In this document: positions 45,501-54,558 of the stretch, in pieces
Layout: every line of letters starts with the position of its first letter
Numbering within the stretch: position 1 is the stretch's first letter
Assembly: GCF_029024305.1 (NCBI RefSeq)
Contig: NZ_CP118974.1
Coordinates: forward strand, 372,001 to 436,000
Reading direction: 5' to 3'
Length of the DNA: 64,000 bases
Source: Mammaliicoccus vitulinus
GTDB taxonomy: Bacteria; Bacillota; Bacilli; Staphylococcales; Staphylococcaceae
Position numbers and translations under genes: made by a program
Notes under the pieces: model-generated
The model's input: only the letters and a program-made list of their open reading frames with translations
Database searches by the model: none
What the model was told of the DNA's origin: nothing

Positions 45501-45793
45501 TGTCATTTATCATTTTAACAATTATAAAAACAGCACTTGTTATTTATGGTATTTCCATTGTTGTCGTACTTTTCAGAACGATTATTGGGCCAACTACAGC
45601 AGATAGAGTTATCGCTTTTGATGCAATTGGTGCAATATTAGTTTCAGTTGTGGGTGTGTTGAGCATTATTTATGATACATTCAGCTATTTAGAGGCAAGT
45701 CTTATAATCGCGATACTATCCTTCTTAAGTACTGTTGGTATATCGCGTTTCATAGAAGGGGGTCGTGTCTTTGAATCTAAGCGAGATCGTTAG
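45497..45793 (+). CDS. mnhF2: Mnh2 antiporter subunit F
   Basis: 98 residues, three helices; [20 protein letters not shown] signature. GGGAGG seven nt before the first of two adjacent ATG codons. Overlaps mnhG. Confidence 0.94.
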   Translation: MMSFIILTIIKTALVIYGISIVVVLFRTIIGPTTADRVIAFDAIGAILVSVVGVLSIIYDTFSYLEASLIIAILSFLSTVGISRFIEGGRVFESKRDR

Positions 45794-46262
45794 TCTAATT
45801 GCCGCTTTATCAATCTTACTAGGATCAATTGCAGCTTTAATAAGTGCAATAGGTATTGTTAGATTTAGAGATACATTTCTAAGAAGTCACGCTGCCACTA
45901 AAAGCTCTACTTTATCAGTATTACTTACATTAACAGGTGTATTTATTTATTTCTTAGTTACGAAAGAATACTTTAGTGTACGTACTTTATTAACGATATT
46001 ATTCTTATACTTAACATCACCAGTTGCAGGTCATATGATTATTAGAGCAGCGTATAATTCTGGTTCGTATATGTATATGAAAGAATTTACGAAAAAAGGA
46101 ACATCTTTAAATTTCAGATATGATCGAAAAGAAACGAAAAAAGACAGAAGAAAAAGAGCAGAAAAAAGACAAATTATGAACGAAGCATTTGCTAAAAATG
46201 ATAAAGAAACATTTAGTAAATATAAGCAAGTTATGAAAAAAGATGACTCAACTTTAAAATAG
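45771..46262 (+). CDS. mnhG2: Mnh2 antiporter subunit G
   Basis: About 163 residues. Core MrpG part ([52 protein letters not shown]) followed by a strongly basic cytoplasmic tail of about 50 residues ([19 protein letters not shown]). The family is more often about 145 residues. TTG start 8 nt after AAGGGGG; a GTG two codons earlier is too close to it. Confidence 0.92.
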   Translation: MNLSEIVSLIAALSILLGSIAALISAIGIVRFRDTFLRSHAATKSSTLSVLLTLTGVFIYFLVTKEYFSVRTLLTILFLYLTSPVAGHMIIRAAYNSGSYMYMKEFTKKGTSLNFRYDRKETKKDRRKRAEKRQIMNEAFAKNDKETFSKYKQVMKKDDSTLK

Positions 46263-46290
46263 AATGAGTCTTGAATATCATGTTCAATTC

Positions 46291-46343
46291 AAAAAACATA
46301 TCACGCTACTGATTTTTCTCAGTAATAGCGCGATATGTTTTTT
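46291..46343 (+). terminator. Terminator of the mnh2 operon, cassette T3 (copy 1)
   Basis: AAAAAACATATCACGCTA and TAGCGCGATATGTTTTTTT with inner CTGA/TCAG. An almost identical hairpin follows mntC from the other side at 46.83 kb. Confidence 0.9.
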
Positions 46344-46355
46344 TATGTAGTTTGA

Positions 46356-46449
46356 CGATTTTGAAAGTGCATGCTTGCCTAGGGGTATGGTTCGAGCCTG
46401 TAGTCTCTCACGCATACTATTCCCCTGGGCGTCCGCACTTTACAAAATC
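46356..46449 (-). repeat. Family A intergenic repeat, copy 9
   Basis: cgattttgaaaGTGCATGCTTGCC ... GGGCGTCCGCACtttacaaaatc; directly after the T3 hairpin. Its right flank (aaagtaatctt) differs from both common tails. Confidence 0.9.
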
Positions 46450-46510
46450 AAAGTAATCTTTTATAACGAAAAAATAAGACGCTTTAGTGTAATGTCTTGG
46501 ATTAACTGCA

Positions 46511-46555
46511 TACTTAAATAATCAAAAGTGTACATTATTAAATTATCATTTTCAA
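46511..46555. repeat. Family G element (aatcaaaagtgtacatt), copy 1
   Basis: tacttaaataatcaaaagtgtacattattaaattatcattttc, preceded by an inverted family E fragment (gtcttggattaac). Related copies lie at both outer ends of the E array near 58.5 and 60.4 kb. Confidence 0.6.
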
Positions 46556-46585
46556 TGTGGAGTCTGACTTGTTAAAATCCCGGGT

Positions 46586-46821
46586 AAAACGCACGAAGAC
46601 TCAGAAGATATCGTGCGATTTTGGTAAAATCTGGGTAAAACGCACGAAGACTCAAAAGATATTGTGCGATTTTGGTAAAATATGGATAAAACGCACGAAG
46701 ACTCAGAAGATATCGTGCGATTTTGGTAAAATCTGGGTAAAGCGCACGAAGACTCAGAAGATACCGTGCGATTTTGGTAAAATATGGATAAAACGCACGA
46801 AGACTCAAAAGATATCATGCC
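46586..46821. repeat. Tandem array C2: five 51-bp hairpin units
   Basis: Five units at exact 51-bp steps, each with CGCACGA ... TCGTGCG (one unit AGCGCACGA). The last unit runs into T3 copy 2. Unit sequence differs from the 23.3-kb array mainly in the linker (ggtaaaatctgggt). Confidence 0.92.
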
Positions 46822-46827
46822 CAATTC

Positions 46828-46881
46828 AAAAAACATATCACGCTACTGATTTTTCTCAGTAATAGCGTGATATGTTTTTTT
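46828..46881. terminator. T3 cassette terminator (copy 2)
   Basis: caattcaaaaaacatatcac onward is nearly identical to the hairpin after mnhG, with one stem change (GTGATATG). On the minus strand it can end the mntABC transcript. Confidence 0.85.
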
Positions 46882-46911
46882 ACACGATAGTGTTGTCGTA
46901 AAGTTAGTTTG

Positions 46912-47829
46912 TTATTTCATACTATTGTGTATTGCTTGGGCGTTGTGTTCCATCATGTTGTAGTAAGAATTTCCTTTAGAATCTTTTTTGCCGATTGAAT
47001 CTGTAAAGACTTCTTCTTTAATTTCAAGATTTGTTTCTTCTGCTAAAGTTTGCATACTTTTCTTATCTACGCTTGTTTCGACGATCAATGATGAAAGGTT
47101 ATTCTTTTTAACGAAGCTAATGGCTTGTTTCATTTGGTCTGGTGTTCCTTGTTTCTCTGTGTTGATTTCCCAAATATAACCTGGTTTTATATGATATGTT
47201 TTTGCAAAGTATTTAAATGCACCTTCACTTGTAATAAATGCACGTTTATCTTCGCTTATGTCGTTTAATGCATTTAACGTTTTGTTGTGCAATTTGTCTA
47301 GTTTATCTTTATATTTTTCTGAATTTGCCTTATATACTTTAGCATGTTCTTCATCTAAACTGCTTAAATGCTTTTCGATCGTATTCACATATTTAATGCC
47401 ATTTTCAATACTTAACCAAGCGTGTGGATCAATTTTGCTTTTATCTCCATTACCACCTTTTAAGTAGATTGGTGTGACATCTTCTGTTGCTTGTATAACT
47501 TCTTTATCAGATATTTTTTTGCCGGCTTGTTCTAGCGCTTTTTCAAACCAACCATTACCACTTTCTAAGTTAAAGCCATTATATATAATTACATCGGCAT
47601 CTGTAAGTGCCTTAACGTCTTTAGGTTTAATTTCGTATTCGTGTGGATCTTGTCCTATAGGCACGATGCTTGTGACTTTAGCATTTGATTTGGTAATTTC
47701 TTTAGTCATATCAGCAAGTATAGAGTTTGTTGTCACGACTTTTAAATGTTTATTATCTTGAGAAGATGTCTGATTACATGCACTTAATAATAAGATGAAA
47801 GCTAAAAGCGGAAATAATAATTTTTTCAT
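46912..47829 (-). CDS. mntC: Manganese ABC transporter, substrate-binding lipoprotein
   Basis: 305 residues. Signal peptide with lipobox LSAC (Cys18). Cluster A-I metal-binding fold: metal ligand regions GQDPHEYEIKP (His), DPHAWLS (His), a Glu in the middle and VFTDSIG (Asp). Binds Mn2+ outside the membrane and delivers it to MntB. Last gene of mntA-mntB-mntC; C2 array and T3 hairpin lie just beyond. Confidence 0.94.
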   Translation of the reverse strand: MKKLLFPLLAFILLLSACNQTSSQDNKHLKVVTTNSILADMTKEITKSNAKVTSIVPIGQDPHEYEIKPKDVKALTDADVIIYNGFNLESGNGWFEKALEQAGKKISDKEVIQATEDVTPIYLKGGNGDKSKIDPHAWLSIENGIKYVNTIEKHLSSLDEEHAKVYKANSEKYKDKLDKLHNKTLNALNDISEDKRAFITSEGAFKYFAKTYHIKPGYIWEINTEKQGTPDQMKQAISFVKKNNLSSLIVETSVDKKSMQTLAEETNLEIKEEVFTDSIGKKDSKGNSYYNMMEHNAQAIHNSMK

Positions 47830-47839
47830 AATACGCTCC

Positions 47840-48664
47840 TTAAATAAATTTTAATTTAACTTTATGTATGGCGAATGTAATCATATAAACGAAACAGCAG
47901 ACTAGTACGATGCAAGCACCACTAGGTAAGTTGTATAGGTAACTTATATACATGCCACAGGCCGCACATATTGCACTAATTGTACTCGCAACAATCATCA
48001 TCGATTTTAATGATTTAGTTATTAAAAATGCTGTTGAGCTTGGTGTAATCAGCAATGCAACTACTAAAATAATTCCAACTGTTTGCAAGCTGGCCACGGT
48101 AACAAGTGCTAATAAAATCATGACAAAATAATGAATCAATTTAACGTTTAAACCACTCATTCTAGCAGCGATTGGATCGAAAGTTGATAAGTGTAGTGGT
48201 TTATAAAATATAATGACACAAGCAATGACGATGATACTGACGATGCTTGTTGTGTAAAAGGCATTAGAAGTTACTGCTAAAATATTCCCGAATAATATAT
48301 GATACAAATCAGTTGAGGAGTTGATTTGGCTTATGATTATAATACCTAGAGAAAAGAATGCAGTAAAAATAATGCCTATCGCAGCATCATTCTTTGTCTT
48401 AGAATGTTGTGAAATATATCCTATAAGAAAACTTGTTAGCATACCTGAAACAAGCGCACCAATAAACATTGGGATATTAAATACATAACTGAGTGCAACA
48501 CCTGGTAGAACAGCATGGCTCATGGCATCACCCATTAATGACAAACCTCTTAATATAATAAGACTTCCTACAACGCCACAGACAATACCTACTATGATAG
48601 CTGTAATTAAAGCTCTACTTAAAAAATTATAGTTAATGAGTGATGAGATAAATTCGTTAATCAT
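47840..48664 (-). CDS. mntB: Manganese ABC transporter, permease
   Basis: 274 residues, seven to eight helices; family motif GLSLMGDAMSHAVLPGVALSY. Overlaps the mntA stop by 4 nt; mntC follows after 10 nt. Confidence 0.94.
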   Translation of the reverse strand: MINEFISSLINYNFLSRALITAIIVGIVCGVVGSLIILRGLSLMGDAMSHAVLPGVALSYVFNIPMFIGALVSGMLTSFLIGYISQHSKTKNDAAIGIIFTAFFSLGIIIISQINSSTDLYHILFGNILAVTSNAFYTTSIVSIIVIACVIIFYKPLHLSTFDPIAARMSGLNVKLIHYFVMILLALVTVASLQTVGIILVVALLITPSSTAFLITKSLKSMMIVASTISAICAACGMYISYLYNLPSGACIVLVCCFVYMITFAIHKVKLKFI

Positions 48665-49374
48665 AATGTAACGCCTTCCTTTAAAAATACTTCTTTAATG
48701 TTTTCGTCTGATAAAGCTTCTGAAGCTGAGCCAAAGAACTTGATTGATCGATTGAGGAGGAGGATTCTATCGAAATACGCTTTAGCTTTATGAATATCAT
48801 GATGAACAATTAGAATCAGTTTACCTTCTGATTTTAATTGTCGTAATATTTGTATCATGATTTCTTCGCTTCTAAAGTCAATACCAACAAAGGGTTCATC
48901 AAGACATAACAAATCGCCATCTTTCATTAAAGCTTTAGCTAAGAGAACACGTTGTAATTGCCCGCCGCTTAACTGGTTTAATGTTTTGTCTTTCAAATCA
49001 GTTAACTGTAAGTCAGCCAATAGTCGATCTCTTTTTATATAAGCTTCTTTTTTAATAGGTCTAAACCAACCAGAAGTTTGATAGTAGCCAGTTATTAAAC
49101 TGTCTTTAACGGTAATAGGGAAATCTAAATCAAGTTGGTTTCTTTGTGGAATGTAAGTCAATTGTGTAAGTTGCTGTTTAAGCGGTTTACCATTCCAAAA
49201 AGCTTCACCTGTTGCGTTAAATTCACCTAAAATGGATTTAATCAACGAGGATTTACCCGCACCATTTGGTCCCATAATACCTATTAACTCTCCCGAAGAT
49301 TCAATTGTTAAGTTAACATCATGTAATATGTGCTGTTGACCTATAAATAAATCCATATTTTTGACCTGTAACAT
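48661..49374 (-). CDS. mntA: Manganese ABC transporter, ATP-binding protein
   Basis: 237 residues. Walker A GPNGAGKSS, signature LSGGQLQR, Walker B LLCLDEPFVGID, switch His in IVHHDIHK. First gene of the operon; AAAGGTG ribosome site. An MntR-type operator lies 24 bp upstream of the start. Confidence 0.94.
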   Translation of the reverse strand: MLQVKNMDLFIGQQHILHDVNLTIESSGELIGIMGPNGAGKSSLIKSILGEFNATGEAFWNGKPLKQQLTQLTYIPQRNQLDLDFPITVKDSLITGYYQTSGWFRPIKKEAYIKRDRLLADLQLTDLKDKTLNQLSGGQLQRVLLAKALMKDGDLLCLDEPFVGIDFRSEEIMIQILRQLKSEGKLILIVHHDIHKAKAYFDRILLLNRSIKFFGSASEALSDENIKEVFLKEGVTL

Positions 49375-49397
49375 GTTATCACCTTTTTCTAAAAATA

Positions 49398-49417
49398 AGT
49401 TTAGGCTAACCTAAACT
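49398..49417. promoter_or_regulatory. MntR (SirR-type) operator
   Basis: AGTTTAGGCTAACCTAAACT: perfect 8-bp arms around CTAA. This is the TTTAGG/CCTAAA element known for staphylococcal DtxR-family regulators. It lies at about +2 to +21 of the mntABC promoter, so Mn-loaded MntR should block it. Confidence 0.85.
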
Positions 49418-49425
49418 ATAGTTAG

Positions 49426-49453
49426 ATTATATTATAAAATTAGGCAAAGTCAA
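49426..49453 (-). promoter_or_regulatory. mntABC promoter
   Basis: On the minus strand TTGACT, 16-nt spacer, TATAAT, immediately followed by the MntR operator. Confidence 0.7.
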
Positions 49454-49520
49454 GAGATAGCTTGTAAAAATAAATCGTGGTACAATAAAAAATATGATAA
49501 TAAAAGTGAGGTCAGATCAG

Positions 49521-50168
49521 ATGTTGACTGAAGAACAAGAAGATTATTTAAAAGCAATTTTCGGGTTAAATGGAACAACGGATTATGTATCAAATAAAAA
49601 TTTAGCCCATGATTTAGACATTAAACCGTCATCTGTAAGTGAAATGATGTTACGTTTAAAAAAGGATGATTATGTAGACATTCGTCCATATAAAGGTGTG
49701 AAATTAACACAAAAAGGTTTAAATCATACTGCAAATATTATTAAAAGGCATAGACTTATCGAAAGATTTTTAATAGAAGAATTAGAATATTCATGGGATG
49801 AAGTGCATGAAGAAGCGGAAATATTAGAGCATCGTGTATCTGATCGTTTTATTGATAAGATAGATAAATTGATGGGATATCCTGATACTTGTCCTCATGG
49901 CGGTATCATTCCGAGAGAGAATCAAATTGAAGAACGATATAACACCTCACTAAATGAATTTGAACTAGGGGACGACGTTGAAATTAAACGTGTAATGGAC
50001 TACGTCAATTTACTAGACTATTTGAGCAATCAAGAATTGCATATTGGAGACATTGTTACAATCAGTAAGAAAGACAGTTTGAATCAAATTATAGAACTGA
50101 AGCTCAATAGCAAAACGATTATGATTAGTGAAACAAACGCATCCTACTTATTTGGCATAAAAAAATAA
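49521..50168 (+). CDS. mntR: Manganese-responsive DtxR-family repressor
   Basis: 215 residues: N-terminal winged helix (MLTEEQEDYLKAIFGLNG, IKPSSVSEMMLRLKKDDYV), metal-binding dimerisation domain (EVHEEAEILEHRVSDRF, PDTCPHGGIIPR) and a C-terminal SH3-like FeoA domain. Start placed at the ATG giving MLTEEQ, matching S. aureus MntR; GTGAGGT is upstream. Divergent from its target operon. Confidence 0.93.
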   Translation: MLTEEQEDYLKAIFGLNGTTDYVSNKNLAHDLDIKPSSVSEMMLRLKKDDYVDIRPYKGVKLTQKGLNHTANIIKRHRLIERFLIEELEYSWDEVHEEAEILEHRVSDRFIDKIDKLMGYPDTCPHGGIIPRENQIEERYNTSLNEFELGDDVEIKRVMDYVNLLDYLSNQELHIGDIVTISKKDSLNQIIELKLNSKTIMISETNASYLFGIKK

Positions 50169-50213
50169 CCAATAAAGAATCGGAAACAAACACGATTCTT
50201 TATTGGTTTTTTT
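50168..50213. terminator. Terminator between mntR and the M50 protease gene
   Basis: ACCAATAAAGAATCG and CGATTCTTTATTGGT, then TTTTTT. Convergent genes; the hairpin ends at the last base of the minus-strand gene. Confidence 0.85.
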
Positions 50214-50961
50214 ATGTCCATAAAACATTAAACGTATACATAACAGCATAAACATTAATCACAATCCAAATAAAACTAAAGACTACTGTAGGAATTTTAG
50301 TGAGTTGTCTTAATTGACTACCATCCCATTCTTGTCGCGCTCTTGAGAACGTTAATAAGAATATCGTAATGCTAGATTGGGCAACTTCACCTAATAATGT
50401 ACCTAAACTCAAATGATATATATAAGTCGTAATTTGTCCAAAGTCATGTATGTTCGGAGCTGAAATGACTTCGTATAATGCTACAGCTATAACAACTAAA
50501 ATGATGCTTGGGATAAATTTCTTAGATGTAAGTATGACATAGAATAAAAACATTAAAAGAAGGATAAGTAAGAATATCGGTCCATATGTATGGTGTTTAA
50601 GCCATACGCCTAAAATAAGCATAATAGGTGGCATAATATAACCGAACAATGTCGTTATAAATTGATTTAATCTTGATTTAGAGCCTGTAATAGCATAACC
50701 TTGTCTACCGGTTTCTATACGTTCTTTTCTACGCCAGACAACCACTAAATCTTTAGGTTTACCACCAGATAGCTTATTGGCTATAACATGGCCCATCTCA
50801 TGAATTAAAATAGGGAAATATCCTAAAATGATGTCTATCAAACTTAAAATAGGTTGTTGTCTTCTATGATGAACAAATACATATATTAGAGCGATGATCG
50901 TAATCATAACTAATGATAAATGAATGGGTTCTGATAAAAAGTTTGGTAAAAATTGAGTCAA
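50212..50961 (-). CDS. M50-type membrane metalloprotease
   Basis: 249 residues, about six helices. Zinc site HEMGH at 54-58 within FPILIHEMGHVIANKLSGGKP split by the helix. M50B-like peptidases cleave within membranes; the substrate here is unknown. Lies downstream of pbp4 in the same direction but behind a terminator. Confidence 0.8.
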   Translation of the reverse strand: MTQFLPNFLSEPIHLSLVMITIIALIYVFVHHRRQQPILSLIDIILGYFPILIHEMGHVIANKLSGGKPKDLVVVWRRKERIETGRQGYAITGSKSRLNQFITTLFGYIMPPIMLILGVWLKHHTYGPIFLLILLLMFLFYVILTSKKFIPSIILVVIAVALYEVISAPNIHDFGQITTYIYHLSLGTLLGEVAQSSITIFLLTFSRARQEWDGSQLRQLTKIPTVVFSFIWIVINVYAVMYTFNVLWT

Positions 50962-50963
50962 AA

Positions 50964-51018
50964 ATACGTCACCTCATATAAAATAGTTTAATACTATTCT
51001 ACACTAAAGTGACGTATT
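50964..51018 (-). terminator. Terminator after pbp4
   Basis: ATACGTCAC and GTGACGTAT enclosing about 36 nt with AATAGT/ACTATT inside; between the pbp4 stop and the M50 start. T-rich only weakly. Confidence 0.55.
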
Positions 51019-51042
51019 TGTTGTCGGGCTTAAGCCTTAATA

Positions 51043-52416
51043 TTATTTTTTATTTTTCTTACGTTTTAATAACCAAGTTAACAATAACAATATCCCTATA
51101 ACAAGTAAAATTGAAGCCGTCATAATAATCGGTCTATTATCATCGCTTGAGACTTTTTCTTTTGTTTCGTTAAATTTATGCTTGGCAGGAGATTCCACAT
51201 TGACTGTTGGTGGGCCATAGCTGTCATTTATATATGACCGATTATAATCAATATGAGCTTTACCATCTTCTAGGACAACTTTATAATCAACGCCTTTACG
51301 TACAACGTCATAAAGGTCATCTGTTACAAAATATTTTTTGCCGTTAATTTCTTGTTCTCCTTTAGATAGCACTTTTTTCCATTCGTATTCTTTGAATGAT
51401 TTTTCCATTAAGCTGTTACCCATCATATTTCGTTCTTTTTCACCGCCGACACTATTATAGTCTCCAGCACCGAAAAGAATTTGATTGACTCTTAAACCAT
51501 CTCTTTTAGTTGAAAGACCATGGTTATAATCTGCGATATCACTCGATCCGGTTTTTAGTCCATCAGTGCCTTTTAATGACATATCAGCACCTTCTAAAGA
51601 ATGATTGTACGTATAATATGTAACGTAGTGAACAGTTGGTGCTACTAATTTTGTGTACTCTAAAATATCTGGATATTGTTTTACGAGATGTTGTGTTAAG
51701 ATAGCGAAATCTCGAGAAGTAGAATAATTATCTTCGTCTGTTTGATATCTCTTAGCTTTATATTCTAATAATAAGTTGTTTGATGCACCGTTAGCATTGT
51801 AGAATTTTGTATGCTTCATGCCTAATTTTTTGGCAGTTTCGTTCATGTAATCTACAAAATCAGAATCTAAATCTTTCTTTTGTTGTTTAGAAGCAGAATT
51901 TTTATTTGGATCTTTATCTTTTTCATCTATTTTTTTAGCAGAAGCTAAATTTTCGGCTTTCATAGTTTCTCTACCTAAAATCATTGCGCCAGCATTGGAT
52001 GAATTTGAAACTGTAATTTGCATCAATTCAGAAATCGTGTACACATCACCAGGATATAGTTTTGTATTACTTAGTTCAGGTAATGTTGATAGACGATATT
52101 CTTCGTCTGTCATTTTAACTTTAGCATTTTTATCTAATTTACCACTGTTGATTGCTTTTTCAGTTAAATATAATGTCATCAATTTAGACATACTCGCAGG
52201 ATACCATTTGGCATCTATCTTATATTCGTACATAATTTGACCAGTTTCAGAACTGTAGTTGATTGCGCCTTCTGGTTCGTATATTTCTCCGAGTCCATGG
52301 CCATCTTCATTGGCAACTTCTGTCGGAGATTTTGGGTTATCAGCAGCATATGCGCTTTGAGTTACTGGAATGCTCAACATAAGTAGTGCAAATAATATTA
52401 ATAGACTTTTTTTCAT
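51043..52416 (-). CDS. pbp4: Low-molecular-weight penicillin-binding protein 4
   Basis: D-Ala-D-Ala carboxypeptidase/transpeptidase that increases peptidoglycan cross-linking. 457 residues: signal peptide (cleavage near AYAA), SxxK at Ser75-Lys78 (PASMSK), SxN at Ser139-Asn141, KTG at 288-290, C-terminal membrane anchor (about 428-450) with KRKKNKK. A charged Lys/Asp-rich insertion (about 151-186) is not in the S. aureus protein I remember (431 residues). Divergent from abcA, as in S. aureus. Confidence 0.94.
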   Translation of the reverse strand: MKKSLLILFALLMLSIPVTQSAYAADNPKSPTEVANEDGHGLGEIYEPEGAINYSSETGQIMYEYKIDAKWYPASMSKLMTLYLTEKAINSGKLDKNAKVKMTDEEYRLSTLPELSNTKLYPGDVYTISELMQITVSNSSNAGAMILGRETMKAENLASAKKIDEKDKDPNKNSASKQQKKDLDSDFVDYMNETAKKLGMKHTKFYNANGASNNLLLEYKAKRYQTDEDNYSTSRDFAILTQHLVKQYPDILEYTKLVAPTVHYVTYYTYNHSLEGADMSLKGTDGLKTGSSDIADYNHGLSTKRDGLRVNQILFGAGDYNSVGGEKERNMMGNSLMEKSFKEYEWKKVLSKGEQEINGKKYFVTDDLYDVVRKGVDYKVVLEDGKAHIDYNRSYINDSYGPPTVNVESPAKHKFNETKEKVSSDDNRPIIMTASILLVIGILLLLTWLLKRKKNKK

Positions 52417-52606
52417 TAATAAGACCTCTTTATTTATTTTTAAAATTAACTACACCATTTTAACATATATTATTTAACATACGTATAATAAGAAAACAAA
52501 TGAATATTAAATTTTTGTGAATTTAGTTTGCTATAATTAGTACGTATATAGCATTATGCTGTAAAATACAAATAGAATCATTATATTAATTAAAGAGGTT
52601 GTTAAA

Positions 52607-54328
52607 ATGAAAAATGAAAATCCTCTCCTATATTTACTGAAAAAGGTAGACTGGCCGAAAAAAATGGTTTTTGCGGCAATGTTTCTTTCTATATTAGGAA
52701 GTCTTAGTGGATTGCTTGTACCACTATTTACCGGTAAATTAGTAGATACATTTAATGCGGAAAATTTAGATTTACGAATGGTATGGTTATTTATAGGAAT
52801 ATTTTTAGCTAATGCTGTTTTGAGCGGGATTGGTACATATTTATTAAGTAAAATTGGTGAGAAAACAATTTACTCTATTAGAGCAAAGCTTTGGAAACAT
52901 TTAATCAATTTAAAGATGGGCTTTTTTGATAAGAATGAAAGTGGCCAATTGATGAGTCGTATTACAGACGATACGAACGTAATCAATTTATTCATTTCAG
53001 AAAAAGCACCGAGTGTGTTGCCTTCATTACTTACACTTATAGGATCGATTGTAATGTTGTTTATACTTGATTGGCAAATGACGCTCATGACAGTTCTTAT
53101 TTTGCCAATTTTTATAGGTATTATGATTCCATTAGGAAAGAAAATGGGAAAAATATCTAAGGACACACAAACAGAAATTTCTAAATTTAGCGGGATACTA
53201 GGTAGAGTATTAACTGAAATGAAATTAGTGAAAGTCACAACGTCAGAAAAAAATGAATTAGAAAAAACAAAAGTAACATTATTAGGTATATATAACCTAG
53301 GTTTAAAAGAAGCGAAAATAAGAGCGATTATTTCACCTTTATCAGGCATCATTATGACACTGACAGTTGCGATTATATTAGGATTTGGTGGGATAAGAGT
53401 TTCAAGTGGTGCCATCACAGCAGGAACGTTAGTCGCTATGATTTTCTATGTGGTTCAATTATCAGCACCGATATTGAGCTTTTCTATGTTTATAACAGAT
53501 TATAAAAAAGCGGTTGGTGCAAGTGAAAGAATTTATGAAATTTATCAAGAAGAAACAGAGAAAGAAGGAAGCGATTCAAATCGCCCAATAACAGATCATC
53601 AAGACATTACATTTAAAAACGTATCTTTTGGCTATGATGATACGACCATTATAAAAGATTTATCATTATCTATACATTCAGGAGAAGTAACAGCTTTTGT
53701 AGGTCCATCAGGCTCTGGGAAAAGTACATTATTCAGCTTAATAGAAAGATTATATCCAATAGAGCAAGGTGAGATATTGTATGGTAACGAATCTATAGAA
53801 GATATATTTTTGAAATATTGGAGACAGAAAATAGGATATGTTATGCAATCTAATGCGATGATGTCAGGAACGATTAGAGATAATCTTACATATGGTATTA
53901 ATGAAGCGGTAAGCGATGAAACATTGATACATTATACAAAGATGGCACGTTGTTACGATTTCATTATGGAATTTCCACATGGGTTTGATACTGAAATAGG
54001 AGAAAGAGGTACTAAATTATCAGGTGGACAAAGGCAAAGGATTGATATAGCGAGAAGCTTCATTAAGAATCCAGATATTTTGTTATTGGATGAAGCAACA
54101 GCCAATCTAGATAGTGAAAGTGAATATTATATTCAACAAGCACTGAATGAACTTATGAAAGATAGAACGACAATTGTCATTGCACATAGGTTAGCAACTA
54201 TTAAGAAAGCAAATCAAATTATCTTCTTAGACAAAGGAGAAATTACTGGTGCAGGTACACATAACGATTTGATACAAAGCCACGATAAATATAGACACTT
54301 CGTCAACACACAAAGTTTAACGGAGTAA
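52607..54328 (+). CDS. abcA: ABC transporter AbcA (fused permease-ATPase)
   Basis: 573 residues: six-helix membrane domain (1-310), then the ATPase with Walker A GPSGSGKST, signature LSGGQRQR, LLLDEATANLD and IAHRLATI. Half transporter acting as a dimer. S. aureus AbcA exports phenol-soluble modulins and affects beta-lactam tolerance. It shares a 190-bp intergenic region with pbp4, which it influences. AAGAGG ribosome site. Confidence 0.93.
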   Translation: MKNENPLLYLLKKVDWPKKMVFAAMFLSILGSLSGLLVPLFTGKLVDTFNAENLDLRMVWLFIGIFLANAVLSGIGTYLLSKIGEKTIYSIRAKLWKHLINLKMGFFDKNESGQLMSRITDDTNVINLFISEKAPSVLPSLLTLIGSIVMLFILDWQMTLMTVLILPIFIGIMIPLGKKMGKISKDTQTEISKFSGILGRVLTEMKLVKVTTSEKNELEKTKVTLLGIYNLGLKEAKIRAIISPLSGIIMTLTVAIILGFGGIRVSSGAITAGTLVAMIFYVVQLSAPILSFSMFITDYKKAVGASERIYEIYQEETEKEGSDSNRPITDHQDITFKNVSFGYDDTTIIKDLSLSIHSGEVTAFVGPSGSGKSTLFSLIERLYPIEQGEILYGNESIEDIFLKYWRQKIGYVMQSNAMMSGTIRDNLTYGINEAVSDETLIHYTKMARCYDFIMEFPHGFDTEIGERGTKLSGGQRQRIDIARSFIKNPDILLLDEATANLDSESEYYIQQALNELMKDRTTIVIAHRLATIKKANQIIFLDKGEITGAGTHNDLIQSHDKYRHFVNTQSLTE

Positions 54329-54365
54329 AAGGTAGAAAATCTAAACTTTATAGAATTAAAATTAA

Positions 54366-54393
54366 GCATACCGTATATGGTGTGCTTTTTTTA
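54366..54393 (+). terminator. Terminator after abcA
   Basis: AAGCATACC, GTATA, TGGTGTGCTT, then TTTTT. Confidence 0.85.
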
Positions 54394-54424
54394 TTTATAA
54401 AAAGCTAAAAAATTCATCAAACCA

Positions 54425-54440
54425 ATGTAAACGCAATCAT
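54425..54440 (+). promoter_or_regulatory. Catabolite-responsive element (cre)
   Basis: ATGTAAACGCAATCAT matches WTGNAARCGNWWNCAW at every fixed position. It is centred about 95 bp upstream of the lctP -35, a place where CcpA can activate. Confidence 0.75.
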
Positions 54441-54490
54441 GTAGATGAATAAAGAGATTGAAAAAATTCGAAAAACTATACTAAAATTTT

Positions 54491-54508
54491 ACGTGAAGTT
54501 TTTCACAT
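54491..54508. promoter_or_regulatory. Rex operator, upstream site
   Basis: ACGTGAAGTTTTTCACAT: GTGAA-GTTT-TTCAC core of the Rex consensus TTGTGAANNNNTTCACAA, outer bases differing. Lies 18 bp before the lctP -35. Confidence 0.65.
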
Positions 54509-54525
54509 AATCTAAGCTAAACCTA

Positions 54526-54554
54526 TTGACCTAGTGAATTGATGGTGTTATATT
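54526..54554 (+). promoter_or_regulatory. lctP-ldh promoter
   Basis: TTGACC, 17-nt spacer, TATATT, lying between two Rex-like operators. Confidence 0.7.
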
Positions 54555-54558
54555 TACA

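Noticed and set aside
39801-46262. Genomic island or prophage starting at the integrase-like gene
   Set aside because: Catalytic residues are lost, no attachment-site repeats or phage genes are seen, and the neighbours are core mnh2 genes in a conserved order.
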